Assembly: GCF_014646275.1 (NCBI RefSeq)
Contig: NZ_BMND01000018.1
Span: forward strand, 90,278 to 154,277
Reading direction: 5' to 3'
From: Streptomyces kronopolitis
Lineage (GTDB): Bacteria; Actinomycetota; Actinomycetes; Streptomycetales; Streptomycetaceae
Length of the DNA stretch: 64,000 nt
Shown piece after piece: positions 38,618-47,251 of the stretch. Position numbers and translations under genes: made by a program. Position 1 is the first letter of the stretch. The number at the start of each line of letters is the position of its first letter. Under the pieces are notes generated by a model, which was not told where the DNA came from, made no database searches, and saw only the letters and a program-made list of their open reading frames with translations.

Positions 38618-39529
38618 ATGTACGCCACACTGGTGCTCAACACGTCAGTCGAGGGAGCCAAGTTGCCTAGCCATCCGCGCCCAACAGTTCGACGCCGCAA
38701 GGTTGGCGGCGAGTTGAAGCGCCTCCGAGAAGGGGCCGGCGTCACCATGGATCAGGCCGCCGAACGCATCGGCGGCGACAAGTCCAAGATCTCTCGTCAA
38801 GAAAACGGTCGCCAGGGCGTGAGCAAGCTGGAGGTCGAGGCGTTGCTTGACCTCTACCAGGCCAAGGACGAGAGGCTGAAGACGGCCCTGATCACCCTGG
38901 CACGCGAAGGGCGGCGCAAGAGCTGGTGGGCCCAGTACAGCGAGATACTGCCCGAGGGATTCCAGGAACGAATCAGCATCGAATCTGATGCGGCCCGCAT
39001 CCACGTGTTCCAGCCGCTGGTGATTCCCGGGCTACTTCAAACTGTCGACGTGGCCAGGGAGATCATCAAGCAAAGCGCCAAGCTGGCCACTGAGGAGGAG
39101 ACCGAGTCGTACGTCTCCGTGCGCATGGGGCGGCAGGAAATCCTCACCCGCGACAACGCACCCCAGTACGTCTGCATCCTCGACGAAGGGGTGCTGCGCA
39201 GAGAGGTGGGTGGCCCGCGCGTGATGGCAGCGCAGTTGAGGAAGCTGACCGAGATGAACAACCCGCCTGAGTTGACCATCCAGGTGATCCCGTTCAGCCA
39301 AGGTTGGCATGCAGGGTTGGAAGGGGCCTTCAGCATCCACTCGTACCCCGATCCGATGGATCTGGACGTGGTCAGCTTGGACTACCTCGACGGAGCACTC
39401 TATCTGGAGGATGATGGCCCCGTCGAGAAGTACCAACTGGCCTTTGACCAGCTTCGAGCGTCAGCCCTATCGTCTCGGCAATCCATGGATCTGATCTACG
39501 GGCTTGCCCGAGATCTTGACAGACAGTAA
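38618..39529 (+). CDS. XRE regulator with DUF5753 domain, 303 aa
   Basis: The HTH is at about residues 28-80 (GGELKRLREGAGVTMDQAAE, RIGGDKSKISRQENGRQGVS). The DUF5753 part follows: SWWAQYSEILPEGFQERISI, AARIHVFQPLVIPGLLQTVD, VRMGRQEILTRDNAPQYVCI, LDEGVLRREVGGPRVM, FSIHSYPDPMDLDVVSLDYL. ATG 38618 has ggagagg close by; TTG 38663 with gggag is an alternative that would drop 15 residues. A DUF397 gene follows in the usual order. A WhiJ-type two-component control switch. Confidence 0.87.
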   Translation: MYATLVLNTSVEGAKLPSHPRPTVRRRKVGGELKRLREGAGVTMDQAAERIGGDKSKISRQENGRQGVSKLEVEALLDLYQAKDERLKTALITLAREGRRKSWWAQYSEILPEGFQERISIESDAARIHVFQPLVIPGLLQTVDVAREIIKQSAKLATEEETESYVSVRMGRQEILTRDNAPQYVCILDEGVLRREVGGPRVMAAQLRKLTEMNNPPELTIQVIPFSQGWHAGLEGAFSIHSYPDPMDLDVVSLDYLDGALYLEDDGPVEKYQLAFDQLRASALSSRQSMDLIYGLARDLDRQ

Positions 39530-39542
39530 CGAGGCACAACGG

Positions 39543-39752
39543 ATGATGAGGCACGACCTTCCCGAAGGAAACTGGCGCAAGTCCTCCTACAGCGCCGACA
39601 CCAACGGTCAGTGCATCGAGTACCAGCCCGTGGGCGCCGACAGCATCGCTGTGGGCGACTCGAAGAACCGCGCCCAGGGAGCGTTCGTCTTCCCCGTGAC
39701 CTCCTGGACAGCCTTCGTCGAGGCGGCCAAGGCGGGCGAATTTCACCAGTAG
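39543..39752 (+). CDS. DUF397 protein, 69 aa
   Basis: DUF397 pattern: LPEGNWRKSSYSADTNGQCI, EYQPVGADSIAVGDSKNRAQ, GAFVFPVTSWTAFVEAAKAG. Two consecutive ATG codons; gagg lies about 9 nt before the first. It lies 13 nt after the XRE stop and is presumably its partner. A strong terminator follows. Confidence 0.87.
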   Translation: MMRHDLPEGNWRKSSYSADTNGQCIEYQPVGADSIAVGDSKNRAQGAFVFPVTSWTAFVEAAKAGEFHQ

Positions 39753-39776
39753 CTTTCGCCGTGGTGCTCAGACGGG

Positions 39777-39812
39777 TGCGCCCCGGACTCCGAGGTCGGA
39801 GGCCGGGGCGCA
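39777..39812. terminator. Strong bidirectional hairpin
   Basis: Outer arm of 10 bp (39777-39786 with 39803-39812) and inner arm of 5 bp, separated by one mismatch, with a 4-nt loop. It sits between convergent genes. Confidence 0.85.
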
Positions 39813-39850
39813 GCGGTGTGCAGGAGGCATGGCGGGGAGGTGCCTCGCGG

Positions 39851-40462
39851 CTACTCGTCGAGGTAGAGCAGTGCGGTGATCGTCTTCTTGCACACGTCGC
39901 AGTGCATCGGCGCCTCGATGCTCGCCAGGTCGCACTCGATCGAGGTGATACGGTCCACCACTCCCGTCTCGGCCTCGCCGCGCCAGGCGTCATGCCAGCG
40001 TTCGGTGTTCTCCTGGAGCCGTGAGACGTAGCCGCGGGTCATCTCGTAGAACGCCCGGACGCCGTGCTCCTTCATGAAGCCCCAGTTGAATTCCAGGCTT
40101 TTGAGCACCACGGGGAACGGGTGCAGTGCCTGGGTGCGGCCCCAGGTCTCCAACACGTCCTCGACATCCAACCGGCCGGCCCGCTCGTCTAGGACCGTCC
40201 ACATGCCCGAGGCGTCGTAGTCCCCCAGCACCTGGTCGAGAATTCCGGCGCAGCGGCGCAGGTTCGCCTTCTTCGCCTGGAAGACCCGGGTGGCCTCGGT
40301 GCGCGCCTGGGCCGTCGGCTCCTTGCGGGCCTTGCTGATGGCCCGGGTTAACTCCGTACTGAGTGCCGCCTCATCGCACAGTGAGTCTCCGAAGCTGAGC
40401 CAGGGGTCCGGGAACCCCCGCTCAGCCGTGATCTGGAAGATCCGATCGCCTTGCGTTCCCAT
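39851..40462 (-). CDS. Hypothetical protein with C-terminal CxxC, 203 aa
   Basis: ATG with gaggag upstream. The protein is helical in the middle (LTRAISKARKEPTAQARTEA, VLKSLEFNWGFMKEHGVRAF, YVSRLQENTERWHDAWRGEA) and ends with MHCDVCKKTITALLYLDE, a short Cys pair. No recognised family. It lies 46 nt downstream of the HisRS gene in transcription order and could share its transcript, which would tie it to HisRS function. Confidence 0.65.
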   Translation of the reverse strand: MGTQGDRIFQITAERGFPDPWLSFGDSLCDEAALSTELTRAISKARKEPTAQARTEATRVFQAKKANLRRCAGILDQVLGDYDASGMWTVLDERAGRLDVEDVLETWGRTQALHPFPVVLKSLEFNWGFMKEHGVRAFYEMTRGYVSRLQENTERWHDAWRGEAETGVVDRITSIECDLASIEAPMHCDVCKKTITALLYLDE

Positions 40463-40508
40463 CCGCTACTCCTCGAAGGTCGGCAGCGGAAGGGGTCTCC
40501 GCTGCGCG

Positions 40509-41837
40509 TCAACTGGATGGTGCGCACCGCCGCGCGAGCTCCGCGGCGGCCTCATCAAGCGGGATCTGGACCTGCTCTCCGCTGTCCATGTCCCGCAGCG
40601 TGACCGAGCCGGCTTCACGCTCCGCCTGGCCATAGATCACGCAGAAGCGGGCGCCCTGATCACTGGCCCACTTCATCTGCTTGGCGAACTTCCCACTGGA
40701 CCCGAGGTAGACACCCGTCCGGACTCCGGCTCGGCGGATTTCAGCCGCCATGCGGAAGCTGTCCGCCGACAGGTCCTCGCCCATGACCGTGACGGCCACA
40801 TCGATCTGCGAGTAGCCGCCCTCCTCGCCCTGCTCCAGCAGCGGCAGGATGCGCTCAATGCCCAGCGAGCCGCCACAGGCCGGGGAGTCCTTGCCGCCGA
40901 GCCGCGCGATGAGGCCGTCGTACCTGCCGCCGGAGGCGATCGACCCCGGCATGCCCGGCGCGGTGACCTCGAAGATGATGCCCGTGTAGTAGTCGAGGCC
41001 ACGGACGAGGTTTGGCGTGAAGCCGATCCGCTCGGCGGGGATGGCGTCCTTGGTCAGCTCCAGCAGCCGGTCCACCTCGGCCAAGCCGGCCTGACCGACC
41101 TCGCTGGACTTCAGCTCGCCCCTGATCCGCTCCACCGCATCCGGCGAGGTGAGGTCGTCCACCAGGCCCTGCGCCACCTCGGACGACAGTCCGCGGCCCG
41201 TGACCAGCTCCTCGACGACAGCCCCCGGGGACAGCTTGTCGAGCTTGTCGAGCGTGATCAGCACCCCGGACCCCAGGTCCGCGGGGACGCCGTATGCCTC
41301 CAGGAGGCCGAACAGAACGTGCCGGGAGTTCAGCAGGAACCGGAACTCCGGCACGCCGAGCGCATCCAGAGCGTCGTGAAGGGCCAGGACGACCTCGGCG
41401 TCGGACAACGGAGAGGAGGAGCCCACGATGTCCAGGTCGCACTGCACGAACTCGCGGAAGCGCCCCCTGCCCGGCCGGTCCGCCCGCCACACCGGATCGA
41501 TGGCGTACCGCTTGTACGGGGAGGGCAGCTGGCTGCCGTAGGCCGCCACCGCCCGAGCCAGGGGCACCGTGAGGTCATAGCGAAGAGCGAGATCAGCCTC
41601 GCCCGTCGCCTCATGCTCACCACGCCTGAGGATCTTGAAGATCAGCTTGTCGCCCTCGTCGCCGTACTTGCCGGTGAGAACGTCCAGCCGCTCGAACGCC
41701 GGCGTCTGGAGGGGCTGAAAGCCGTAGCGGCCGAACACTTCCCGGATCGTCGCGAACGCGCGTTCCCGCCTCTCATGCTCAACGGCGAGAAAATCACGAG
41801 TACCTGACGCGGGCTCAAACTGCTTCAACGAGGCCAT
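40509..41837 (-). CDS. hisS: Histidyl-tRNA synthetase, 442 aa
   Basis: A complete class II HisRS: FEPASGTRDFLAVEHERRER, motif 1 region VFGRYGFQPLQTPAFERLDV, motif 2 RADRPGRGRFREFVQCDLDI, His-specific LVRGLDYYTGIIFEV, motif 3 GGRYDGLIARLG with GGSLGIERILPL, and a C-terminal anticodon-binding domain (VAVTVMGEDLSADSFRMAAE). ATG 41837 is preferred; a TTG 36 nt upstream is also in frame. It stands alone among accessory genes rather than with housekeeping genes, so it is probably a second copy. Such duplicates can give self-resistance to a synthetase inhibitor. Confidence 0.9.
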   Translation of the reverse strand: MASLKQFEPASGTRDFLAVEHERRERAFATIREVFGRYGFQPLQTPAFERLDVLTGKYGDEGDKLIFKILRRGEHEATGEADLALRYDLTVPLARAVAAYGSQLPSPYKRYAIDPVWRADRPGRGRFREFVQCDLDIVGSSSPLSDAEVVLALHDALDALGVPEFRFLLNSRHVLFGLLEAYGVPADLGSGVLITLDKLDKLSPGAVVEELVTGRGLSSEVAQGLVDDLTSPDAVERIRGELKSSEVGQAGLAEVDRLLELTKDAIPAERIGFTPNLVRGLDYYTGIIFEVTAPGMPGSIASGGRYDGLIARLGGKDSPACGGSLGIERILPLLEQGEEGGYSQIDVAVTVMGEDLSADSFRMAAEIRRAGVRTGVYLGSSGKFAKQMKWASDQGARFCVIYGQAEREAGSVTLRDMDSGEQVQIPLDEAAAELARRCAPSS

Positions 41838-41962
41838 GCCGTCATAGTCCCGGAAGCCGGGCGCCACAGGCAAAACGCCTTGGCAGTGTCCCGGCGATCA
41901 AGCCAAACAGATGGACACATGCCCCACGCGGAAGGAACACCAGGCCCCGAAGATCCGCACAG

Positions 41963-42283
41963 CTACCGGTACCGGCGCCCCGGCACCAGCCACGTCACCA
42001 CAAGGCCCTCATCACCCTCATCCGCATCTTCAGCATCATCCGGCGCAGGAGACTGCCGACACTGCTCAATCTGCCGCTCAATCCCACGCAGGTTCTCCTG
42101 AAGGTCCATGGTCACCACCCCGTCGACGGTGACCTTCAAGGGGTCAGCCAGCAGCTTCGCCCGCCGCTGCCCCAGCACCTCCAGCGCAACCGCCCGCACC
42201 GACCGCAGCCGAAAAAACCTGCGCTCCAGATCAGCCGCATCCGTATCCGGCCCAAGCTGCGCCAGCAGCCACGACCGTCCAAT
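41963..42283 (-). CDS. Small hypothetical gene without a normal start codon, about 106 aa
   Basis: The frame has strong coding bias from LLAQLGPDTDAADLERRFFR through AKLLADPLKVTVDGVVTMDL to a disordered acidic tail ending WLVPGRRYR. A stop at 42290 blocks extension, and no ATG or GTG with a binding site opens the frame; only an ATT at 42283 or an internal GTG at 42199 is available. It is therefore either 5'-truncated, frameshifted, or uses a rare start. Confidence 0.5.
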   Translation of the reverse strand: MGRSWLLAQLGPDTDAADLERRFFRLRSVRAVALEVLGQRRAKLLADPLKVTVDGVVTMDLQENLRGIERQIEQCRQSPAPDDAEDADEGDEGLVVTWLVPGRRYR

Positions 42284-42421
42284 GACACCTCAGCGTCGCT
42301 ACAGCATGAACAAGCCCTGGCCGCTCCATGCCTACTGGAAGCCCTGAATCCCAATACGTAGATGCTCGGCTCCCTTTACGCATCGTCATGCCCAACTTGA
42401 CGTGATGGAGCGTCACCCCTC

Positions 42422-43291
42422 ATGCTCCTGCCCATGCCCCAGAGGACCAACAGGACCGACGACACTGAGACTTCAGCCCCTGAGGCAGGTCTTCAGGCGC
42501 GCCCCGGTCAGTTCGTCCAACAGGCCCGCGCCCTTGTCGACCAAGCCGAAGAACTGCTGAGGAGAGCGGTAGAGCACGAGCGTGCCCGCGGTACGTCCTG
42601 GGAACAGATTGGCCAAGAGCTCGGCGTATCAAGATCGGCAGTGCAGCAGCGGTTCGGCAAGGCCGCCAAGAACAGCGAACGAGATGCCACCCGCTCCCAC
42701 CTCGCACAGGGATGGCTGAAGGTGAAGCAGCTCGTGCAGGACTACGACGCGCTCGCAGGCTTGCAGAACTTGAGTGCCACGGTGGCCACGATCGCGGACA
42801 AAGCCGGGGAGCAGATTCAACATCCGCCCGACGGGACTCGCCGCCGACACCGCGAACAGCTCCTCGAAACCTCGGTGGAATCGTGGCTCAACCTCCACTC
42901 CACACAAGAGGAAACGGACGACCACGCCCACGTAATCGACGTACTGGCAGCTACACGTCTCCTGAAGAATCAGGGCCCCGATGTCGCCGCCTACGACCCA
43001 GCCACCGGCAGCGCCTTCCTGATGCAGGCCAAACACCACCCTCAGTCTGCCCGTCACCGCGCCATCGCACGCAGGCTGCTTGGCCTCGCCACCCTTCACG
43101 ACGCCGACCCGCAGACGGTGCTAGACGCCGCGGCGCAGTGCGCCGCTCAGATGACGTACACCGCTGCTGCCACGACCGCGGAAGCAGATGCCTCACAGCC
43201 CGCGCTCACAGTCGAAGAGCGCCTAACACGCCTTGAGCACCTGGTAGACGGACTTCGCGAGGACGGCCGCGCCACAGCGCCGGCCGGCTAA
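42422..43291 (+). CDS. HTH protein with long helical C-terminus, 289 aa
   Basis: The HTH lies at about residues 35-75: LVDQAEELLRRAVEHERARG, TSWEQIGQELGVSRSAVQQR, resembling sigma region 4 or transposase-type HTH. The following 200 residues are helical (HVIDVLAATRLLKNQGPDVA, RRLLGLATLHDADPQTVLDA) without known motifs. Similar proteins appear in actinobacterial islands next to small membrane proteins, as here. It is likely a DNA-binding regulator. Confidence 0.7.
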   Translation: MLLPMPQRTNRTDDTETSAPEAGLQARPGQFVQQARALVDQAEELLRRAVEHERARGTSWEQIGQELGVSRSAVQQRFGKAAKNSERDATRSHLAQGWLKVKQLVQDYDALAGLQNLSATVATIADKAGEQIQHPPDGTRRRHREQLLETSVESWLNLHSTQEETDDHAHVIDVLAATRLLKNQGPDVAAYDPATGSAFLMQAKHHPQSARHRAIARRLLGLATLHDADPQTVLDAAAQCAAQMTYTAAATTAEADASQPALTVEERLTRLEHLVDGLREDGRATAPAG

Positions 43292-43298
43292 CACACTT

Positions 43299-43342
43299 CT
43301 GCCGCCCCCGCCATGCCTGGACAGCTTCTGCGGGGACGGCAG
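43299..43342. terminator. 13-bp hairpin, one mismatch
   Basis: ctgccgcccccgc (43299-43311) pairs with 43330-43342, with one mismatch, 8 nt after the HTH gene stop. Confidence 0.65.
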
Positions 43343-43377
43343 ACGGTCACACACCCCGAACTCATCAGGAGGCAACC

Positions 43378-43569
43378 ATGACCAGTATGCCGCCCGTCGC
43401 CAGCGCAGGCGACGGCCCCCGGCTACCGAACGCCCTCATCGTGGCTCTCGCCACTGGCTACGTAGCCGGATACTCAGCAGCCTTCAACGGCAACGACACC
43501 AAGAACCTCGTCATCCAGCTCGCCGTGGCCACCACCGCATGGCTGTTCCGGAACCACCACCGCCAGTAA
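43378..43569 (+). CDS. Small single-span protein, 63 aa
   Basis: ATG with aggaggc upstream. A hydrophobic stretch (LPNALIVALATGYVAGYSAA) and a second weaker one (VIQLAVATTAWLF) are separated by NGNDTKN; the tail is RNHHRQ. Small accessory membrane protein, unknown function, followed by a perfect terminator. Confidence 0.65.
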   Translation: MTSMPPVASAGDGPRLPNALIVALATGYVAGYSAAFNGNDTKNLVIQLAVATTAWLFRNHHRQ

Positions 43570-43576
43570 CCACCTC

Positions 43577-43604
43577 GTGCCCCCGCCACACCTGGCGGGG
43601 GCAC
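43577..43604. terminator. Perfect 11-bp hairpin
   Basis: gtgcccccgcc (43577-43587) with 43594-43604 and a 6-nt loop, immediately after the small membrane protein gene. Confidence 0.85.
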
Positions 43605-43693
43605 ACGGCGACGGCGGGTGCACAACGACCAGAGCAGCCTTCCCTTCAGACTCCTCCCCCAGGCACTACGCGCCGGGCACGACCTCAGCCCAA

Positions 43694-45481
43694 TCACCGC
43701 CGCCCGGCCCCCACGAAGCCAAACGCGTGCGCCCGCTCTGAACCGGCGGCCTCTCCATCACCATCGGACTCCGCCTCCCGCTGATCGTCCTCGCCCCCGC
43801 CATGCCGCGCGGCCGCCGCCTTCGCCATCCTCACCTCAGCCTCCTGCTGCGCCTTCGCCCGGATACGCTCCACCTCCTGCGAGGCGTCCTTGATCGGGTA
43901 CCCGGCCTCCAGCAGCATCGCCACCGCCGTCTCCAACGACAGCACCCCGGCCCCGTACGCCGTGACGACCTCCTCCAACACCGCTGCGCGTTCGGTCGGC
44001 GTGTGCGGAGCCCACGCCAACCGCGCCGGCAACGTCTCCCCGGCCGTCCAGCCCTCCGCCCGCCCCGCCTGATACAACCGCTGCACCATCTTGAACAGCA
44101 GCCGGTACTTGTGCTCCCGGGCAAGCCGCATCATGCCAATCAGCGCATCCAGCAGCCCCAACGCCAGCTTCAACGCGTACCCCGACGGCACCTCCGTGGC
44201 ATCCAGCGTCCCCAGCCCGGCCGCCGTCACCCGGCTGTTCGACGCGATCCTCTCCAGCAAGTGATCCACCCGCGCCCGCAGCTCGGCCAACTGCGGCGAC
44301 GTGTCCAGGGCATCCATCCGCCCCGTCTCACCGAGCTGCCACTCCGCCCCGGCCTTCACCTCCAGCTCCTGCGTCCTGCCCGTCGCCCGGTCCACCGGCA
44401 ACCGCGCACCCGCGAGCCCGATGATCGGCGTTCCCGTCGTCGCCGACGCCGCCGAGCTGTCGGAGTCCGTGGCCGCCAGCTCGTCGAGCGCCTGCAGAAC
44501 CCGCGCGAGCAGGGACCGGCCCCAGTGCTCCCCGCCGTCCGGGATCGTGTTCGCGATGTGCACCACCGGCACGAAATCCACCATCAGGTCGAGCCGGTTC
44601 AGCTCCGTGCCGTCCTCGCCGAGCCGGTAACTCGCCTTGCTCATCGGCAGCCTGTCCAGCGTCTCGCCGTTCAGGTCCTCCAGCAGCCACTCGGCATCCG
44701 TGAGGTAGCACGTCGTGTTGGACATCCGGCCCGGCTCCCACGGATACGTTCGCGCCCCAGCCGCCGCGCTCTCCTCATCGCCCTCGGAGATCGGGCCCAG
44801 CTCGTACGCCACCCGACGCACCCGGGCCTTCAGTCCCGCCTCGTCGTCCGCCGGCAGCTCCCACGCCAGATGCACTCTGCTGGGGAAGTCGTCGCCCGCG
44901 TCGTCCCACTGCGGGAAGAAGAACCCCGGGTCGTACACCCGCAGCGTCGGCCGCTGCTTCTTCGGGTTCCACGCCAGCACCATCACGCTGTCCCCGAGGA
45001 GCACTGCGGCGCGCTCGGCCTGCTGGACCCGGAACGTCAGCAGCTCCTTGTCCGCCCACTCCCGTAGCCGCTTCTGTACCGCGGCGGCCTCCGCCGCACC
45101 CGGAGTCGGCGTCTCCTCATCGGCGTGTTCCGCCCCCTCGACAGCGACCTTCTGTTCCGAGCCCAGTAGGTAGCCGAGCGCGGTGTCCACCAGGTTCGCC
45201 GCATCGCCCAACTCCCGGCGCTCCAGCGCGCTCGCGTCACCACCGACCGCCGCAAGCTGACCGGCCTGGTTGTTGTCGTACGACGCCAGGACCCTGTACG
45301 CCGCCAGCCGCCGCAACTCCTGCGGTGGCACCCACGTCTTGGCCAACTCCGGAAAGGCGCGACTACCGGGACGCCCAGCCTCGGCCATCACGGGCTTGTA
45401 GTTCAGCCACGACCATGCGTCGATCACGAATTGGCGCAGGCCCACATCCACTCCTGGAAGGTCGGCCCCGCGCCGGCTCAC
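43694..45481 (-). CDS. Phage portal-like protein, 595 aa
   Basis: Reads like a portal protein of an actinophage: helical N-terminus (QFVIDAWSWLNYKPVMAEAG), a long region with PTLRVYDPGFFFPQWDD, FVPVVHIANTIPDGGEHWGR, SLLARVLQALDELAATDSDS, and a C-terminal helical stem VPSGYALKLALGLLDALIGM. The last 40 residues are disordered. Portals form the dodecamer through which DNA enters the capsid. Terminase remnants lie upstream at 47.8-49.6 kb on the same strand, which supports a prophage origin. No capsid, protease or tail genes remain, so it is probably non-functional in packaging. Confidence 0.7.
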   Translation of the reverse strand: MSRRGADLPGVDVGLRQFVIDAWSWLNYKPVMAEAGRPGSRAFPELAKTWVPPQELRRLAAYRVLASYDNNQAGQLAAVGGDASALERRELGDAANLVDTALGYLLGSEQKVAVEGAEHADEETPTPGAAEAAAVQKRLREWADKELLTFRVQQAERAAVLLGDSVMVLAWNPKKQRPTLRVYDPGFFFPQWDDAGDDFPSRVHLAWELPADDEAGLKARVRRVAYELGPISEGDEESAAAGARTYPWEPGRMSNTTCYLTDAEWLLEDLNGETLDRLPMSKASYRLGEDGTELNRLDLMVDFVPVVHIANTIPDGGEHWGRSLLARVLQALDELAATDSDSSAASATTGTPIIGLAGARLPVDRATGRTQELEVKAGAEWQLGETGRMDALDTSPQLAELRARVDHLLERIASNSRVTAAGLGTLDATEVPSGYALKLALGLLDALIGMMRLAREHKYRLLFKMVQRLYQAGRAEGWTAGETLPARLAWAPHTPTERAAVLEEVVTAYGAGVLSLETAVAMLLEAGYPIKDASQEVERIRAKAQQEAEVRMAKAAAARHGGGEDDQREAESDGDGEAAGSERAHAFGFVGAGRR

Positions 45482-45521
45482 AGCCTAGCCCGGCGCCACC
45501 AGCCAGTCGGGAAGCCTGCCT

Positions 45522-46265
45522 CTACCTAAATGGGAGGGCTTTCCCGAGTACGTCAGAAACCCGTCCACTCACCTCAGGGCTAGCCGATAGAAGTGAAGTT
45601 GCGCCAAGGACCAGCAGAGTCCAACGCACCGCATCCGCTCGTGCCGCGTGCCCCGCAAGTATGGGAAGCAGTGGCAACACAATTCCCAGCCCAATCAGGA
45701 CGATACCCGGCACCAAGCGCCTCACCAGAGCTTGAACTCGCCCTGCCGCAGTCGGGAGTTCTGGCGCATTAGCCAGCAACGCCTCCCTGTCGTACTTGGC
45801 GATCGCTTCGACCCCGTGGATGAGCGACCGAACCACAGCATCGACATCATCCACAGATCGCGCCCGCACAAGTCGCGCTTTATGAAGTCGGACAGCATCA
45901 GCAACACGTTGACCCTCTTCACGCAACTCACGCCTCAAGAGAGAATCCACCGGGTCACAACGCTCCCGTACCGCCAAGGCCCTGCCGGCTTCAACCGCGA
46001 GCCTCTCCAGATCTGAACACCCATACCGAATCACCAGGGCCGAGCGCCACTCCTCTCGCCGTTCGTGCACGCGCGCCGCAGAACGAACAGCAACCACCAA
46101 CAGACCGTCCCAAGTATGCGAATACCTCTTCGCCTCAGCGGTACGCTTCCGCCCCAAGACCACATACACCGGAAGAGTCACAAATACGAGAAACCCCAAG
46201 GCGATGTGCGCCACGACCGGGGACACGCTGGGTCCCGCCGGACTCACGACGGCCGCAGCCCACAT
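45522..46265 (-). CDS. Membrane protein, 247 aa
   Basis: Two N-terminal spans (about 1-20 and 22-45: VVAHIALGFLVFVTLPVYVV), a soluble helical middle with VIRYGCSDLERLAVEAGRAL and RELREEGQRVADAVRLHKAR, and two C-terminal spans (LVPGIVLIGLGIVLPLLPIL, AVRWTLLVLGATSLLSA). The start at 46265 overlaps the stop of the upstream gene (TGATG); the open frame extends to 46349. Unknown family, partner of the upstream membrane protein. Confidence 0.65.
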   Translation of the reverse strand: MWAAAVVSPAGPSVSPVVAHIALGFLVFVTLPVYVVLGRKRTAEAKRYSHTWDGLLVVAVRSAARVHERREEWRSALVIRYGCSDLERLAVEAGRALAVRERCDPVDSLLRRELREEGQRVADAVRLHKARLVRARSVDDVDAVVRSLIHGVEAIAKYDREALLANAPELPTAAGRVQALVRRLVPGIVLIGLGIVLPLLPILAGHAARADAVRWTLLVLGATSLLSASPEVSGRVSDVLGKALPFR

Positions 46266-46678
46266 CAGCGCCGCGACGACGCCGAGCCAATAAACAAGAG
46301 CCGGGCCATGAATTCCCGATGCAGAACCGTCCGCCAAACTAGCCCCCACACATAGGTCACCACAACAGCCAGACAGATTCCACGAGTTCGAGGATTTCCA
46401 TTAGTCCCCAGCAACAGGATCGGAAAGGTGAACAGGAAAAGCATAGGCGTCATGAGGATCTGCATCGTATAGGCAAGACGCCACTTCCAGTATCGTCGCG
46501 TCGCCCCCGCGACGAGCAGCCGCAGTGCATCGCGGCGTTCGCCCGGCGCTATCGGCAATTCCTCAAAATCAGCCACAACGTCATGGAGGCCCTTTCGGCG
46601 CTCGAACGCTGGCCGCTGACCCAAGACCCACATACGCCCCCTGACCAGCCAACCCAGTGCCGCCACATGTGCCCCCAC
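46265..46678 (-). CDS. Small membrane protein, 137 aa
   Basis: About two spans in the second half (ILMTPMLFLFTFPILLLGTN and GICLAVVVTYVWGLVWRTVL) after a basic helical N-terminus (RRDALRLLVAGATRRYWKWR). The start is a GTG at 46678 without a good binding site; internal starts are possible. It is coupled to the downstream membrane protein, and the two may form a heteromeric complex. Confidence 0.6.
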   Translation of the reverse strand: MGAHVAALGWLVRGRMWVLGQRPAFERRKGLHDVVADFEELPIAPGERRDALRLLVAGATRRYWKWRLAYTMQILMTPMLFLFTFPILLLGTNGNPRTRGICLAVVVTYVWGLVWRTVLHREFMARLLFIGSASSRR

Positions 46679-46795
46679 GCCATCTCGTCATCAGCAGGTA
46701 TCGATCGCACTGTGCCACACGGAACTGACAGAACATCCAGGCTGTGCTGTTCAAGCTACCCACCAAAACACCGACGGCCGCAATGACACCAGACA

Positions 46796-47251
46796 TCAGC
46801 CTGGGGGCGGCTGCAACGCCACGTTCAGCGCGGAACGCTGCGCCGCCGCAACCGCCTGGGCCTGCCCCTGCTCGTTACGCCGCAGAACGAACAGCGTCGT
46901 CAATGCAAGCACGCTTGGCCCCGAGAGCATTGCCGCCAACCATGGCTGACCGTTCACTCCCACCACGACCGCACCACTCAGCATCCCAACCGAGATCGCG
47001 AAACCCGCAATCAGCCCGCCGAGATATAACATATGGGCCCGCTTGGCCGATTCCTCCTGTGCCCGCACCTGCGCTAGGGCGAGCTGATGCTCAGACTTCT
47101 GCTGAAGCACACGCATCTCGTGCTCGCGCCGCAGCTGAGGCTCCAAGGCATCCAGTGCGATCTTCATGTGCTCTGCGGGCAATTCCGCCCACTGCATCGC
47201 GATCTCAAGCCCTGTGGGCTGGCGCGCCGAGGTCCCGCTGTCCGGACTCAA
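46796..47251 (-). CDS. Coiled-coil membrane protein, 151 aa
   Basis: TTG start with ggaggg about 8 nt upstream. A helical coiled-coil-like stretch (LRREHEMRVLQQKSEHQLAL, AQVRAQEESAKRAHMLYLGG) leads into two membrane spans (GLIAGFAISVGMLSGAVVVG, LAAMLSGPSVLALTTLFVLR). It resembles the small DUF2335-type membrane proteins. It overlaps the P-loop gene by 4 nt (TTGA). Confidence 0.7.
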   Translation of the reverse strand: MSPDSGTSARQPTGLEIAMQWAELPAEHMKIALDALEPQLRREHEMRVLQQKSEHQLALAQVRAQEESAKRAHMLYLGGLIAGFAISVGMLSGAVVVGVNGQPWLAAMLSGPSVLALTTLFVLRRNEQGQAQAVAAAQRSALNVALQPPPG

